A stretch of DNA of 64,000 bases from Dermatophagoides farinae (GCF_024713945.1 NC_134683.1:684501-748500); one strand, 5' to 3'; counted from the first letter of the stretch, positions 14,801-28,119 are shown. Notes: generated by a model from the letters alone, not told the origin. Made by a program: numbers and translations.

Positions 14801-15922
14801 ATGATGATGATGATGATGATTGAAAATCACAGAATATCAAATGTTTTTCAATAATAGCGGCTTCTTTCTTTTACATTCAGGTTTTTTTTTCAAATTGAAA
14901 ATTTTCAATTTGAAAACAATAACAATAACAACAACAACAACAACAACCAGGAACCTGAACAAAACAAAATTCAGCTGCTACCGAAATATCACAACAACAA
15001 TAATGATGGTATATGATGATCCTAGGGGACTCTATGCTATACGATACGATGTTGTTGGTTTTATTACTCGATCAAATTGATCGCTGTCGTTCGTTGTTGT
15101 TGTTGTTGTCGTTGTTGTTGTCAGTATTCATTATTATTATTTTTTTTTGTTGTCAGACAAAACAAAAATCTCTAAAATCTCTAAATTAAATCTAATTTAA
15201 AAAGGTACAAAGTTTTTGATATATTTTGACATTTCAATAGCAACATCAACAACAACAATATTGACATTTGATATGGATCAAATATGATGATGATAAAATC
15301 AAAATTGAATTGTTTGTAATTGTAATCGAATGATCGATTAAGTGTCGAGTAGTAAGCAGCAAGTGGCCATAATAGAAAAAAAAAATACTTACCATCAAGA
15401 TCTAATAATGTACGTTTCAATGAACGTGTTGGCTGTTGATGTTGATGTCCATGTGGTTGCTGTTGTTGTTGCTGTTGTTGAAATAGATGATGATGATGAT
15501 GGTGATGATGATGATGATGATCAGGTGATCCTGAAACGGAATTTATTCCAAGAATTCCATTTATAGAATATGTTGCTGTCGGTGTTGTCGATGATGTTGA
15601 TGATGTTGCCGACGATGATGATGATGATAATTGAGCTGATGCTTGCACAATCACTGATGTTTGATTGGATGAATTATTACAATTACCACCACCATTACCT
15701 ATACTAATAATATCACCACCACCACTACTACTACCACCAACACCACTAATATCACCCGTTTTAATTGAATTTGGACTAATCATTGATGGACTTGATACAT
15801 TTGATGATGAGATTGAACCAGAATTTGGTGAATTATGATTGGCTAGATTAATATTATTTGTTTGTATTGTTGTTGTTGTTGTCGATGAACATGATGAATG
15901 ATTGGAACTACCATTTTGATGA

Positions 15923-15956
<34 letters not shown>

Positions 15957-18900
15957 TAGCCTTTTCAGCTGCTTTATTACGTACAATACGATTTATGCTT
16001 GAAACCGAGGGTATATTATCAGCATCACATATACCATCGGCTAAAAGACGATCACGTATTTCCCAGGCAAACATTGTTGGATTAGATTTCTTATAATTGG
16101 CAATTGCATCAACCACTTTAGGTGTAGCCACTTTTGGTTTCGATCCACCAATAACACCTGGTTTTATACTGCCAGTTTCATAGTATCTATAAAATATAAA
16201 CAACAACAACAAAAAATCCAGATTCAATTATCCAAAAAAAAAAAAAAAAAAATTAGAAAAAGAATCTATGTTTCTTTTTTTTAGAAATGTGTATATATGA
16301 ATAATTTATCATCAAAATGAAATTAGCGACAAAATTTTCCGAATTTCCGAAATGGAATTTCGGAATTAAAATTCTACAAATCTGATCTTTATGCATAGAA
16401 TCAAAAAATAAAAACGCCCACTTTGACAAACAAACAACATATATCGAAAACATGAAAATTTGTTTAATTCTGTTATATCATTATTATCTCCAATCCAATA
16501 TATTCACTCTATATCTCTATTTTCGCTATTTTTATTTTTATCTTTTAGTTTTTATCTTTATTTTCAGACTTCTAAATTCACAATTCTATATATTCTGTAT
16601 ATGGTGAACCATTTCGAAAATGTTTGGGAAACAAAATTTCACGTGTGTAATAAACGTCAAACTTTTTCCCATTTTTTTTTTCATTCCACCAATTCTGTCC
16701 ATTCAGTTTGTGTTTGCGTATATGTGAGTGATTCATAAAATTCCTGAATCCAAATTTCAGTGTTCTGACCGAGAAAAAATAATGGAAATAAAACTGAAAA
16801 AAAACCAAAAAAAAAAAAAAAAAAATCTAAACCGTGATATGGTCACACACGGATGGACATTCGAGTGAGCGGATGAATAAAAAAAAAAAAAATATAGGCA
16901 ATGACAATGGTAAAGTACAGGCTATTTTTTTCGAGTTCAAAACAAGAAAAAAAAAGAATGGACTTTCACTTGACAATCTCAATTGACAACGCCCCAGAAT
17001 ATATTAATAACCAAGCGAGCAAGAGAAAAGGAGAAAAACAAAAAGAATCGCCGAAAAAAAAGCTAAACATTTAAAACAAATTCATTCTTACATTCATTCA
17101 CGCAGACACACACACACAGAATTCTTTTGGCTAAGAATCAAAATACCAAGAATTCTGATTATGTTTTTTATCAGAAAAAAAACAAATTAAAATTTTTTTT
17201 TTTTTTGCAATGAAAAACTTGATGGGCGTTTTATTTTTCTTCTTTGGATGTTTTTGTCGCCATGTTTTTCCATGCGAAACACAAACAATTTATTTTTCGT
17301 GCGTATAAATAAAAATAAATGACGATGATGATGATAAATGAGATAAAATTCGTAATGTACGTACTACAACGCAGTATAAATCGCAGATCTTTTTTTTCAC
17401 TTTAACATTCTAAAATCTCGATATTTAAATTTAGATTTTTTTTTGTTTTGTTTTGTTTTTTTTTCTCTGTCTACTCACCTTCCAAGTATTTTACTAACAC
17501 ATCCATGTGATACACGTAATTGTCTGGAAATATCACAGGGCCGTACACCTTGATGCGCTAATTCCACTATACGGCTACGGACAACATCCGGCAATGGACG
17601 TCCATTCACGAATACACCACCCAATTGATTGACACCACCATGGCCTTTCAAGACAACAACAAAAAAAAACAAGAAAAAGTAAAGAATTTTAGAATTAATG
17701 AACGAAAAAAATTAATCAATCGATTAATCAATCAAAAAAAAATCAAAAATCAATCAAACAAAACAAAACAAAAAAGATATAAAAAATTTTAATTTCAGCT
17801 AAAATTAAGCTAAGCTAAGCTAAACCTCAAAGTTAAATAAAAAATGGACAAAATTTCAGTTAATTTACAAGAATAATATTCCATCATGGATGCATTATAA
17901 CGATATAATGAAATATCCATGATGTTTTGGACTTTGGAGAATTTCGTTGTGTTCAAAAAAAAAAAAAAAAAAAAAAAACAGAATACGATAATGATGACGA
18001 TGATGATGATTGTGGACAAATTTTCAAGTTCAATTCACACACACACACGTGTCGTTTCTATATTTGTTTTATTTTTCTTCCACATTGATTGTTGAACACA
18101 AACACACACACACACACAATGAAAAGTGGAAATCATTCAACCTTGATGGATCACGTGTATATATGATATATAAACATTTTGTTTCAGGCTGTTTTTTTTA
18201 TCGATCACAATCGATTCATTCACACATAAAATATGAAAAAAAAGTAAAATTCTGCAATTTGTAAGATAAAAAAAAAATTACAGACAATCAAACACATGGA
18301 CACGTGAATCTGTATTTATTTTTTTTTCAGGGTTGATTGACCAAAGATATTCATCGTGTCATTTTGTGAATTATCTTAAAGACACAAAGTTAGCCTATTT
18401 TGTCGACCTGGTTCGTTGATTCTGGTTCAAGATCATCCAAATTGGTGACACAGAAAAACAGTCAAGATAACACACACACACACACACACACACAATGAGA
18501 TTGAGAAAAAGTGAAAGTGGATAGAACCACGATTAGATTGGATTGGATGCACAACGATTCACATCGATTCACATGTCTGGATGAATGGTTCGCTGACATC
18601 ATCCATAGATGATGATGATGATCATTTAGGAGCAAAAAAAAACCGATGCGATTCATTCATTCAAAAGACAAGACGCAAATTCTTTCAGGGTTTTGTTTTT
18701 TTTCGTTTTAACGCTTTCATTTTTTTTCTGTTGTTGGTTAAGTAGTCAATGGTCAATCAGTCTTCGTGATTTGTGTGGGTGTCGTCTTTTTTCCCTTTTG
18801 TTTTTCTTTTTTGATCAAAGATTATCAAGCCTTTAGGGTTGAATGATCAAATATTGTTCAGTGGTTCTTAAATTGGATTCAATCATCATCATCATCATCA

Positions 18901-21900
18901 TCATAGTGATCGTTGGATCGAATCGGATCTGGATGAACGGATGAATGGTTGGTCGGATTTGTTGTTGTTGAATGAATGGATGAATAGTGTTAAATCGTCA
19001 TCATCATCAATGAATTGTCCGAATTTTTCATTGTCGTCATCTTCTTCATCTTCATTTTTTTTTCTTATGGGTTTCTTGTTAGAATTTGGCGTTTTTTTTT
19101 CGTTTGGATGATCGGTCGAGCGAATTGTTGTTTGGTTGAAAGTGAACAAAGAACAACAGAATAAAAGATACAGTTCCCTGGTTTTTTTTTCATCTAGGTT
19201 TGTTGTCCTGTAACGGGTGTGTGTGTGTGTATATGTGTGTTTGGTTGACTGATGTTTGGTTGGTGGAGGTGGTGGTGGTCAATCGTGTGAAACGAATTGT
19301 AACATTTTGCCCCTTTCACTATTTTTTTTTGGTAGTGAAATAAAAATCTGAAACACACATCATTCACACACACACACACACAGTGTTTGACATCACTGAC
19401 ACACACACACACCGACGAATTCAAGATGCGGAAGAATGGACAATACCGGCAACAAGCATTGAGAATAATGAAAATCATATTAATACAAAATTCAATGTTG
19501 AAAATGAATCTTCAAATGAATGAATATTCTCGATGTTCTTCTTTTTTGCACATCTTTGTCAATGATTCTTATCGAATGTGAATGAATAAAAAAAAAAAAA
19601 TAAAAAAAATTGACTGGATGGCTGATTTTTCACCATGATCATCATCAGTCAGAATCATTCTCTTCTTTGGATGGATGAATGAATGAATGAATGAATGAAT
19701 GAATAATTCTTGTCTCTGTTTTTTTTTCTTTGCTTCAATTCTGTTTCTTCTTCTTCTTCTTCTCGTTGTTACTACTATTATTATTATTATTCTTGATTCT
19801 TGATATTCTATGTTTTGTTGTTTGGCTGTTGTTTGTTGTCAGTGTACACTATGGTTTCATATCTCATCTATATATATTTTGAAAAAAAATTCTACACATT
19901 CACATGATAATGATACGCCTTAGTTGGATTTTTTGTTGTTGTTGTTGTTGTAAAAATACATCACCAAACGCATGCGTGTGTGTGATGTATATCCTGTGTT
20001 TTATGTATGTGTGTATGTGTCATGGAAACCATACTTGTGAACTTTGTATATACAAAGTGTGTGTGTGTGTGTGGGATGCAACGATTCAGAGATCATCCCA
20101 TTATCCCAAAAGTGATATATTCGTAAATTGTCATCATCATCATCATGATCATAGAATTGGAAATTCTCGAACTAGTAGTATAGTAATAAAAGTAGTGGTA
20201 ATATGCGGAAATTTACAACAAAAAAAAAATTTGTCAAATGAATAAAAAAAAAGACAAGGAAATCACATTGTCACCAAAAAGTCAGTGAAAATTCAGTCCA
20301 GCAAAAAAGAAAAAAAATATAGAAGAAAAAAAACCCGAAAACGAACCAAATTGGATCCAAAAACGAACCAATAGTAAATGGTTATGGATGATTACCAAAA
20401 AAAAAAAAAAATAAAAAAATAAAAAAAATGTAATTTTGTAGTAGTGGCCAGGCGTCATTGTGAATATTCGGACACACACACAAAGAACCATACATTGTGT
20501 ATTGTAATATCAGGCTTTTCTAGGCTAGAATTTAGAAAATGGATGTCATAACATGGAATTCTCAAGTATACAAAGAAGCTAAACAAACCAAAGAAAAAAA
20601 ATCCACGATTCATATATGACGACATAATGTCATCATCATCATCATTTTTCAAAATAACCGTTATATAATAACGAAAACAGCAGCAACAACAACAACAACA
20701 AAAATAATCATAATGATGATGATGATGATGATGATAAGATTGTTCATTAGGTAAATGGAATCATCATCATCGTCATCATTCCCAATAGAACACTCCTTAC
20801 CCAAATTTTATTTTATTATTATTATTGTTATTCTGGCCTGTTGTATATATATTTTTTGTCCATTTTGGATTCCATTCCTGGTTCATAGTCATTGTTGTTG
20901 TTGTTGTTGTGTTTTTGGATGACGATGGCGATGATGGTAGATCCCGAAGGTATTAACCAATGAATTGTTGTTATAATCATAATAATAACAGTGTAATCAA
21001 GTTAATGATGATTATTATGATGATGATGATGATGATAGTTTCTTTTTCTTCTTCTTTTTAGTTTTTTGTTCGGTTCTGGTTCTTCTAGGTCGATCACAAA
21101 TGATCACAGATGATGAGATGTTTATTATATTCTTGTTTAGTATTTTTGATGTACACCAGAAACCAGGAATATTTAGTTGTTTTTTTTTGTTTGTCAGGTT
21201 TTATTTGATTTCGCTGGACAAACATCAAAATGATACACACACTCACACACACACAAACAACAGACAGATAGACAGATTGAAACCAGACAAACAATTTTTG
21301 TTGTTGTTGTTGTCGGTCTAGGTAAAGTTCTGACTGACTGTTAATAATAACGATGATGATGATTGTAATAATGGACTTTCTTATATGGTCCAAAATAAAG
21401 ATAATAATACAGTTGCGTATTTTCTGTTCACGTGGAACAACACCATAAATTACGTACTGATCATGGTAATGGCAATGGGGACTAGTGAAAAAAAAAATTT
21501 TGACCCATACAACACACACACACACACATACACAGAGAGAAACGAGAAGGTGTATGATAATTTGTCAACAGTTCGTTAGTATTTTGCCGCCAGTTAATTT
21601 TTTAAATTTTTTTTTTGAATTCGGCCGCAGTCAATACACACACACACAAAACAAACAAACAAACAAGGTGTCAATTGAAAATCAAATGATAATTATCAGT
21701 ATGATGGTGGTCCATCATGGCGGTCATCAATGGATAGATTTGTGGGTGGTCCATTTGGATCGTTTTTTTTTTGGTTTGTTGAAAATCATAATAGATGTAT
21801 GAATTCAAAAAGAAAAACAAAAAAAAAAACAAAAAATTCAAAAAAATTTCATTTCCATTGAAATAAAATAATAATGGAACGAGCAAACGAACGAACCAAC

Positions 21901-23630
21901 AACAACAACAAGAATTGAAAAATTGAAAAGTTTTTTTCTCTTGCTTGAATCGAAATTTTTTTTTTGTTTCAAATTCCCTTTTGAGGGAATTGAACGTGAT
22001 GATCAAACTTTTTATTTTCAATTTCATTTGGGAACTGGAGTATTTTTTTCCTCTTCTTCTTCTGCGTTCCAAGTGAATAAAGAGTTTCGTTTTCCAAAAT
22101 AGGGAAAATTTGGGATTCATAATTGAAAATTCCTAAAAATAAAAAAACAATTTCAACGATAATCAATTATGATTATCGTCGTTAGGTTGTCAACGCACAA
22201 CGTAGTCATCATCAAAAAGCCATCAACATCAGCATTGATTGTGTTAAGAGAAATTCATTGAGCTAAAATTGAACAACAAAAAATTTTTCCTCACCACATC
22301 AATCAATCAATCGACAACCCTATCATTTTTCTACAACGAAAATTAATTGAATATATCGATTTTTTTGTTCGGGAAATTTTCTGGAAAAAAAATAAATTTT
22401 CCCAGAAAATTTTCTCACGCCTTTTTTCTCAAAAAAAATAACCACCACCACTTTATGAAACAAAAAATTTTTAATTTACTGAACTAATCGCTAATGGAAA
22501 AAAATGGGTTATCCTAGAAAATTGAATTCTAGTGTATCAACAATCGAAAACATCCAAAAAAAAACGATCATTTCCGATGTTGTTATAAACACGCGTGCGA
22601 ATCAAAATTTTTTTTTTCATTTTGAAAATTAGCATTCAACAATGATAATGACTTTATCTCAGCTGGATTCTGATTCAGTTAATCATCATCATCATCATCA
22701 TCATCATTGAATTTTGTTTGCCGCCAATACAATTGTCGGCCAGAATATAGAAAACGGAAATTGGCTTACTTATAACACTCACTCAAACAGCGTGTACACA
22801 CACACACACACACTGAGAATCATTAATGGAAAACATCGAAACAAAAAAACAAAGAAATCGATTCTCTCAATTTTTTTTTTCGTTGTTCGGTTTCGAATCA
22901 AAGTGAACAACGATGAAATTTTTTTTTCTTTTTTTGGATCAAACATGGGTCATACATAGAGAGAAAGAGAGAGGAAGAAAAAAGTCAAAGTTGAAAACCC
23001 TAAGAAAAGTCAAATGTAAAATGAAATGATATGAGACACGCGTCTGATTATTGTGTGTGTACATGTGTGTGGTATACAAGTTTTCACTAAAAAAAAAAAC
23101 AGGACACGCGACAATTCAGACGAAAATTTTTTTTTTTTCATTTGGAAAACGTACCACCAACATTGATGTTGCTGACTAATTCACAATGACGACGACTACG
23201 ACGACGACGACGATGATGATGATCTCATCATAAGGTCCCAGATGATGTAATCTAGGGAGAAATTGATGTAATGATGATGATGCTGTCAAATGGATTCGTT
23301 ACGAATCATTTCATTTTCACATTTTTTTTTATTCTGAATTTTTCATATGACACACACACACACACTGTTGACAAATTTTTTTTTTTTTTTTTTGATTAGG
23401 AAAATTTTACAGAAATTTTTTTTCCACAAGAAATTTTCTCAAATTCAAGAATCATAATAATAATAAACCAAAAAAAAAAAATCATTCATTTCATTTCATT
23501 TTACTATTGTGCCGGAAATTCCGGTCGTTTTTTTTTTGATTCAAACTAAATTTTTATTCTTTTATTGCTCACGATGATGATCATGATGATCATCTATAAT
23601 CATCATCCAAAGGTCCAAAATACAAATTTT

Positions 23631-23669
<39 letters not shown>

Positions 23670-25829
23670 ATTTGCTTGCTTGTTTTATTTTGTTTTGTTT
23701 TGTTACTTCCTTCCTTCCTTCCTGCCTGAAACTGGCATTCTATCATCATCATCATCAGTAAAATCGATAAATGTCTCAATCTAGCAACGGCTACTACTAC
23801 TACTGAATTGACTGACCTATCCATTGGTTTAAATAGTTTTTTGTTGTTGTTTCTTGGTTTAGATTTAGATGAATGGATGGATGGACGCACAAATTCTTTG
23901 AAAATTTTTTTTGTTTTATTTTGTTTGGTGACTAACGTTCCGCAACCATGGATTCTATAGCATAAACACACACACAACAACAACTGGATCATCATCATCA
24001 TCAGTATCGGTGGCCATAGATGACCATTGTCTAGTTGTTTAGTTAGTTATTTGTTTATATTGACTACTTTCTTATTCTTGTTCACTTGTTTTTGGGTGTT
24101 AAGGATTTTCACTTTGTATTCAAAGTATGTGTTTTTTTTTCTATAGAAACCAAAATTCGTTTGTTTTGTTCTGTTTATCTTTTGTCGTTGATGGATAAAC
24201 CGTCCGTAACCGTCATGCATCGCAGTTGGTTGGTTGGTTGGTTGCGTTTCATTTGCTTGGTTGCTTTTTACCGATTTGGCTGGTTAACTTTTTTTTCCAT
24301 GTTTAATGGTTCCGTGGCGGTGTAACCATCATCATTCTCGCGGACAAGTTAACCAGAAACCAGGAAAAAAAGTGAGAAACAAACAAACAAAAAAAAATTC
24401 ACCTGAATCTTTCAAGTGAAAAAAAACAAGAGAATCATATGGTCCGTATCTTTGGCACGAAATCATTATCATCATCATCATCAACATCATTTTTCATGAA
24501 CATTCAAACGAAAGAAAAAGCAAACACACACACACACTGTATGTGATATATGTGTCAAGTTTAAAATCATTAACTAATACTAGGTTAGTAATATCTAGGT
24601 AAATTGTGTGAATTAATTTTGTTTTTTTTTTCCTGATCACCAATCAAATTGATGACCAATGATTGGGAAAAAAAAACATCCTAACCTAACCCTAACACTA
24701 ATGGCCCTAACTTACGTTTCTTCTTACTAGATACTGGTGATGGTGTAGATGGTGTTGTTGTTGCTGCTACAGTTGTTGTTGTTTTCGACGGTGTTGTAGT
24801 TGTCGTTGATGCCGAAGATGGTGATGATCCAATCATTGATTCATTATTTGTTGATTGATTATTATCATCATTTGTTGTTGTTGCTGTCGTTATCAAAATT
24901 GTTGTCAATGGTGAACCAAGTGTTGTATATTGCTGTTGTTGTTGAACAGAATTTGTAGGTATTGCACCGGTTAATGTTGCTGTTGCTGTTGTCGTTGTTG
25001 TTGGTGTTGTTGTCGATGGTGATGATGATGATGATGGTGATGAAGCGGAAATGGATATTGGTAAATGATGAGAAAACATGGATGTATTGCTGCCACTACC
25101 ATTATTTAAAGTCAGTGTTAATAAACCACCACTACCACCATTATTATTGGTCATTAATAATGATGGACCATCCGGTGCTTCATTGGCTAATAAACCATTT
25201 GTTGCTTGTTGTAATAAATCAGGATGATGATGATGCATTATTGTTCCATGATATTGAATTTGTGGCTGTTGTTGTTGTTGTTGTTGCTGAATGTGTGAAA
25301 TTTGTTGTTGTTGTGCAAAATGATGTGACTGTTGTTGTTGTTGTTGTAAATGTTGTGGATGTTGTTGTATATGATTATGATGATGATGTAATAAATCAGA
25401 TTGATCTAAATTTATTGTATGATGACCATTATGATTTAAATGATGATTATTATGACCAAAATGATTTATATGATGATTATTTTGATGATGATGAGGATGA
25501 GAATGATGTAATTGTGTTTGATTCGAAAATTGTTGTTGATGATGATGTTGTAAATGTTGTTGATGATGATGATGATGATGATATTGAACACCTGTAGCAG
25601 TGGTATTATTACCATTCGTAAATGTTGTTGTTGGTGCTGTATAACCACCAATCATTGCGGCAGCAGCAGCAGCTGCGGCTGCTGCTGCTGCTGCCGCCGC
25701 CGCTGCAGCTGATGTAGATGATGATGATGATGTAGTTGATGGTGATGTTGTCGATGATGATGATGATGATTGATGTGTACCCGTTACCGGATATGTAATA
25801 TATTCCGGTTGTATTAATGTATCGTTCAT
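7242..25829 (-). CDS. Pax2: Pax2/5/8-type paired-box transcription factor
   Basis: Nuclear DNA-binding regulator of the Pax2/5/8 group (Drosophila shaven/sparkling). Six exons on the minus strand: 25829-24716, 17644-17479, 16186-15393, 13960-13100, 7725-7468, 7387-7242. All junctions are GT-AG and phase-compatible; the sum is 3339 nt, i.e. 1112 aa plus stop. Exon 1 encodes a 371-aa low-complexity N-terminus with an 18-Ala run and His/Gln tracts. The paired domain covers about residues 372-498: [20 protein letters not shown] begins it, [19 protein letters not shown] follows, then [10 protein letters not shown] and [14 protein letters not shown]. An octapeptide YSINGILGI lies near 633-641. The C-terminal exons are Tyr/Ala/Gly-rich and include [10 protein letters not shown], matching the PYYYSA motif of the vertebrate transactivation region. 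No partial homeodomain is visible. Exon 1 is attached by phase and position only; an unseen small exon or alternative first exon is possible. The other five exons are near certain. Confidence 0.9.
7726..13099 (-). other. Pax intron 5, repeat-rich
   Basis: A 5.4-kb intron with consensus GTAAGT donor and AG acceptor. It contains CT/GA runs (8773-8806), many ATC and CAA triplet tracts and CA repeats. No second coding frame could be supported. A GC-rich element TAGCTTGCGCGGCTAG sits at 12380-12395. Confidence 0.7.
8773..8806. repeat. (GA)n microsatellite
   Basis: About seventeen GA units without interruption, inside Pax intron 5. Confidence 0.9.
13961..15392 (-). other. Pax intron 4
   Basis: A 1.4-kb intron joining GAT-G to AC-AAT (Asp codon). 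It holds CA repeats, ATG/GAT triplets and the element TAGCTTGCGCAGCTA at 14787-14801. No sequence resembling the missing partial homeodomain was noticed in it, though a very short or divergent exon could be overlooked. Confidence 0.65.
16187..17478 (-). other. Pax intron 2, within the paired domain
   Basis: A 1.3-kb intron splitting the Arg codon in KILGR/YYETG, which interrupts the paired domain between its two halves. The interior is less repetitive than neighbouring introns and contains a perfect 9-bp stem hairpin at 16345-16365. Confidence 0.8.
16345..16365. repeat. Short perfect inverted repeat (9-bp stem)
   Basis: TTCCGAAAT, loop GGA, ATTTCGGAA. It lies in Pax intron 2; no function is known to me. 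Confidence 0.7.
18471..18494. repeat. (CA)n microsatellite
   Basis: Twelve CA units inside Pax intron 1. Confidence 0.9.
23635..23665. repeat. (TC)n microsatellite
   Basis: About fifteen TC units inside Pax intron 1, followed by TTGCTTGCTTG-type and CTTC repeats. Confidence 0.9.
24680..24698. repeat. Telomere-like CCTAA units
   Basis: CCTAACCTAACCCTAACAC, i.e. about three units of the arthropod telomere-type TTAGG/TTAGGG on the minus strand. It lies in intron 1 within 40 bp of the exon-1 donor. It is too short to be a telomeric array. Confidence 0.5.
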
Positions 25830-28119
25830 TTTAAATTTTTTTTTAGTATTTAATTTTATAAAATAAAATCAACACACACAAAAAAACATTTTGGATATAA
25901 AACCAAATAAACACACACACACACATTCACACGTGATCATTTGACATTGAAGAGAGAGAAAAAAAAATTCATTAATCGATTGTTAATTTCGAGGTTAACA
26001 ACAACAACAACAACAACAACAACAGCAAAAAAAAAGAGATCAGGTATCGATGTTGAAGAAAACAATTGATGATCATTAAATCGAAACCAAAGAAAAAAAG
26101 AGTCACATTTATTGAATTCGTTTAGGTTGATTGAAAAAAAATTTTTATTTTCATCACGTTAATCGATTTTCGGTTCGGTTCAATTGGCTGGTTGGTTGGT
26201 TGGTTGGTTGAATTATTGCTCACCATTTTTTTTTTTTTTTTTGGATCAAACGATGACGACATATATATATTGATGATTGTAGTCGTTACTTGTTAACGAT
26301 CCGAATGGTTGATTCGACTGATTGAATCAAACCAAAATGAGTGAATGATGAAAAAAAAATATTTAAATGTCTCTTTCATCGACTAACCAACAACAACAAC
26401 AACAAAAAAAATCTTCAACAATTGTCATCAAACTATACCATGAACTACCATTGTCAACTATTTCTATCACTCCACCTTCTCTATTTCTCTCTTGCTCACT
26501 ATCAGCATCAATAAAGAGAAATATCAACTGAATTTATTTAAAAAAAAAACAAGATGAAGAGAAATACTGGTTTACAGGTATATATACAAAAAATAAAATC
26601 AAACACAAGTGTCACACAAATAAACAAACAAACACTAGTTGCTTCGCTACTGTCTGTTGATGATGGTCTTCCATCATTATACATATCTAGTCTGGTTAAG
26701 TTGTTGTTTTGGTTTGATTCTCTCTTTTTTTTTGAATTTCATTCTTCTTCTTCTGATGATGACGATGAATTTTACCTGGCCATTATTACCATTAGGTTGT
26801 TGGATGTGTGCAACAGATGTGTGTGTGTGTATTGGAAGTTTTTTTTAACGCCCTCGTATAGGCAGGTATATTATGATTTGGCTAGCAAATGGGCTGTCCT
26901 TGTTTCTATTTCTGTTTTTTTTTTTTTCATTACTTACCTGACTCCAATGTTTGTGGTGATGATAAAAACATAAGAATCGGCTTTGATAACAGATGATTGA
27001 TCATTACCATTTTTTGCTCATTGATAATAATAATAATAATAAATAGTAGTAGAAGTGGTATATATGATATAAACATGACTAGATAGTAGTAGTGGCTATA
27101 ATTATCATTGTTAGTTTTTTTGTTCGGAAATGAATGATTATTTTTCGTAAATTGTTAAAATAGCCGATTTTCGTGGGTGGATGTGGCTGTGCTGCTATTT
27201 TTGAATCGGCCATTGGTGTCAATAAACCCTATCAATAAAGTTTTTACGTGTGTCTGTGTCATGTTTCATCATTTTGGAACGAAACGGGCAACGATAATTA
27301 AACGAAAAATAAAAAACGGAATAACACACACAAAATTGCTTTTTGTAAGTTTTTTTTTCACAAGTTCAACTGTTGTATTACCACAACGAACAACAGTCAA
27401 GCAAAAGAGAGAGAGGGAAAAAGTCCGTTGCAAGATTCGTTTACGCTTTCCACCTGTGATCAATTCGTACTACGTATGTAGGATAGATAGTAATTACCTG
27501 GCAATGAAATCCACAACGACGACGACGATGATGGACCCTAGTTTTTCATTGGGACATTCAATTTGCCATTTTGAAATTGTTATATGGTAACGTTTTTTTT
27601 TGTTGTTTTGTTTTTCTGGAACCAAACAAACCGACCGATCAACCAAAAATGGAGATGATGACCTCGCGTGCAGAGGGTTCACATATTATTTTGGTTCCAT
27701 CATTATTATCATCATCATCATCATCATCATCGTTTGAATTTTTTTTTTTGGCAACAACAGATGTGAAAGGTCGATTACTGTTACTGTTGTTGTTGTTGAT
27801 GATGATGGAGATGATAACGAACATTTTTTTTGCCTAAATTAACCGAATTTTAAAATTAAAATCGATAAAAAAATGAATTAATGATCAAATGAGATGTTTG
27901 TTGTTTGTATTTTTTTTTTATTAATTTTTTTTCAAAATAAAACAAAACAAACTGAAAAATGATTCAATCTCAAACACAATGATAATGAAGAAAGGGTGGT
28001 GGTGGTGGTGGTGGTTGTTAAATGGGTCATTCAAATTCATTAAGTCAGTAAGTGAAAAAAAACGATAAAATGTGCCATCCACATATACAATAAAAATTGA
28101 TCAGGTTAGATTATGATTA
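25830..28119. other. Intergenic region upstream of Pax, downstream of synaptopodin-like gene
   Basis: This 2.3 kb should contain the proximal promoter and 5' UTR of the Pax gene (read leftwards) and the 3' UTR of the next minus-strand gene. It holds a CAA array near 25998-26028, CA runs, GTT/GAT triplets and T-tracts. Open frames of 60-140 codons here are biased in composition and resemble nothing I know. Confidence 0.55.

Larger units (their letters stand above)
17645..24715 (-). other. Pax intron 1, 7 kb, repeat-rich
   Basis: The longest intron in the window, between the low-complexity N-terminal exon and the paired-domain exon. It contains CA arrays (18471-18494), a TC array (23635-23665), GAT/ATC and TTG triplets, three AAGCT units at 17805-17824 and telomere-like CCTAA units at 24680-24698 next to the donor. 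No additional exon could be supported. Long introns of developmental regulators commonly carry enhancers, but no specific element can be named here. Confidence 0.6.

Noticed and set aside
21671-22120. 149-codon minus-strand ORF in Pax intron 1
   Set aside because: Phe/Lys-rich, read from poly-T and poly-A tracts; no recognisable domain or splice signals.
23603-24001. 132-codon minus-strand ORF inside Pax intron 1
   Set aside because: Includes a frame through the TC array (Arg-Glu repeats) and Met runs from GAT triplets; lies in an intron without splice context.
24962-25597. 211-codon plus-strand ORF, Leu/Val/Asp-rich
   Set aside because: Exact antisense shadow of Pax exon 1; its residues are the complement of His, Gln and Ser codon runs.
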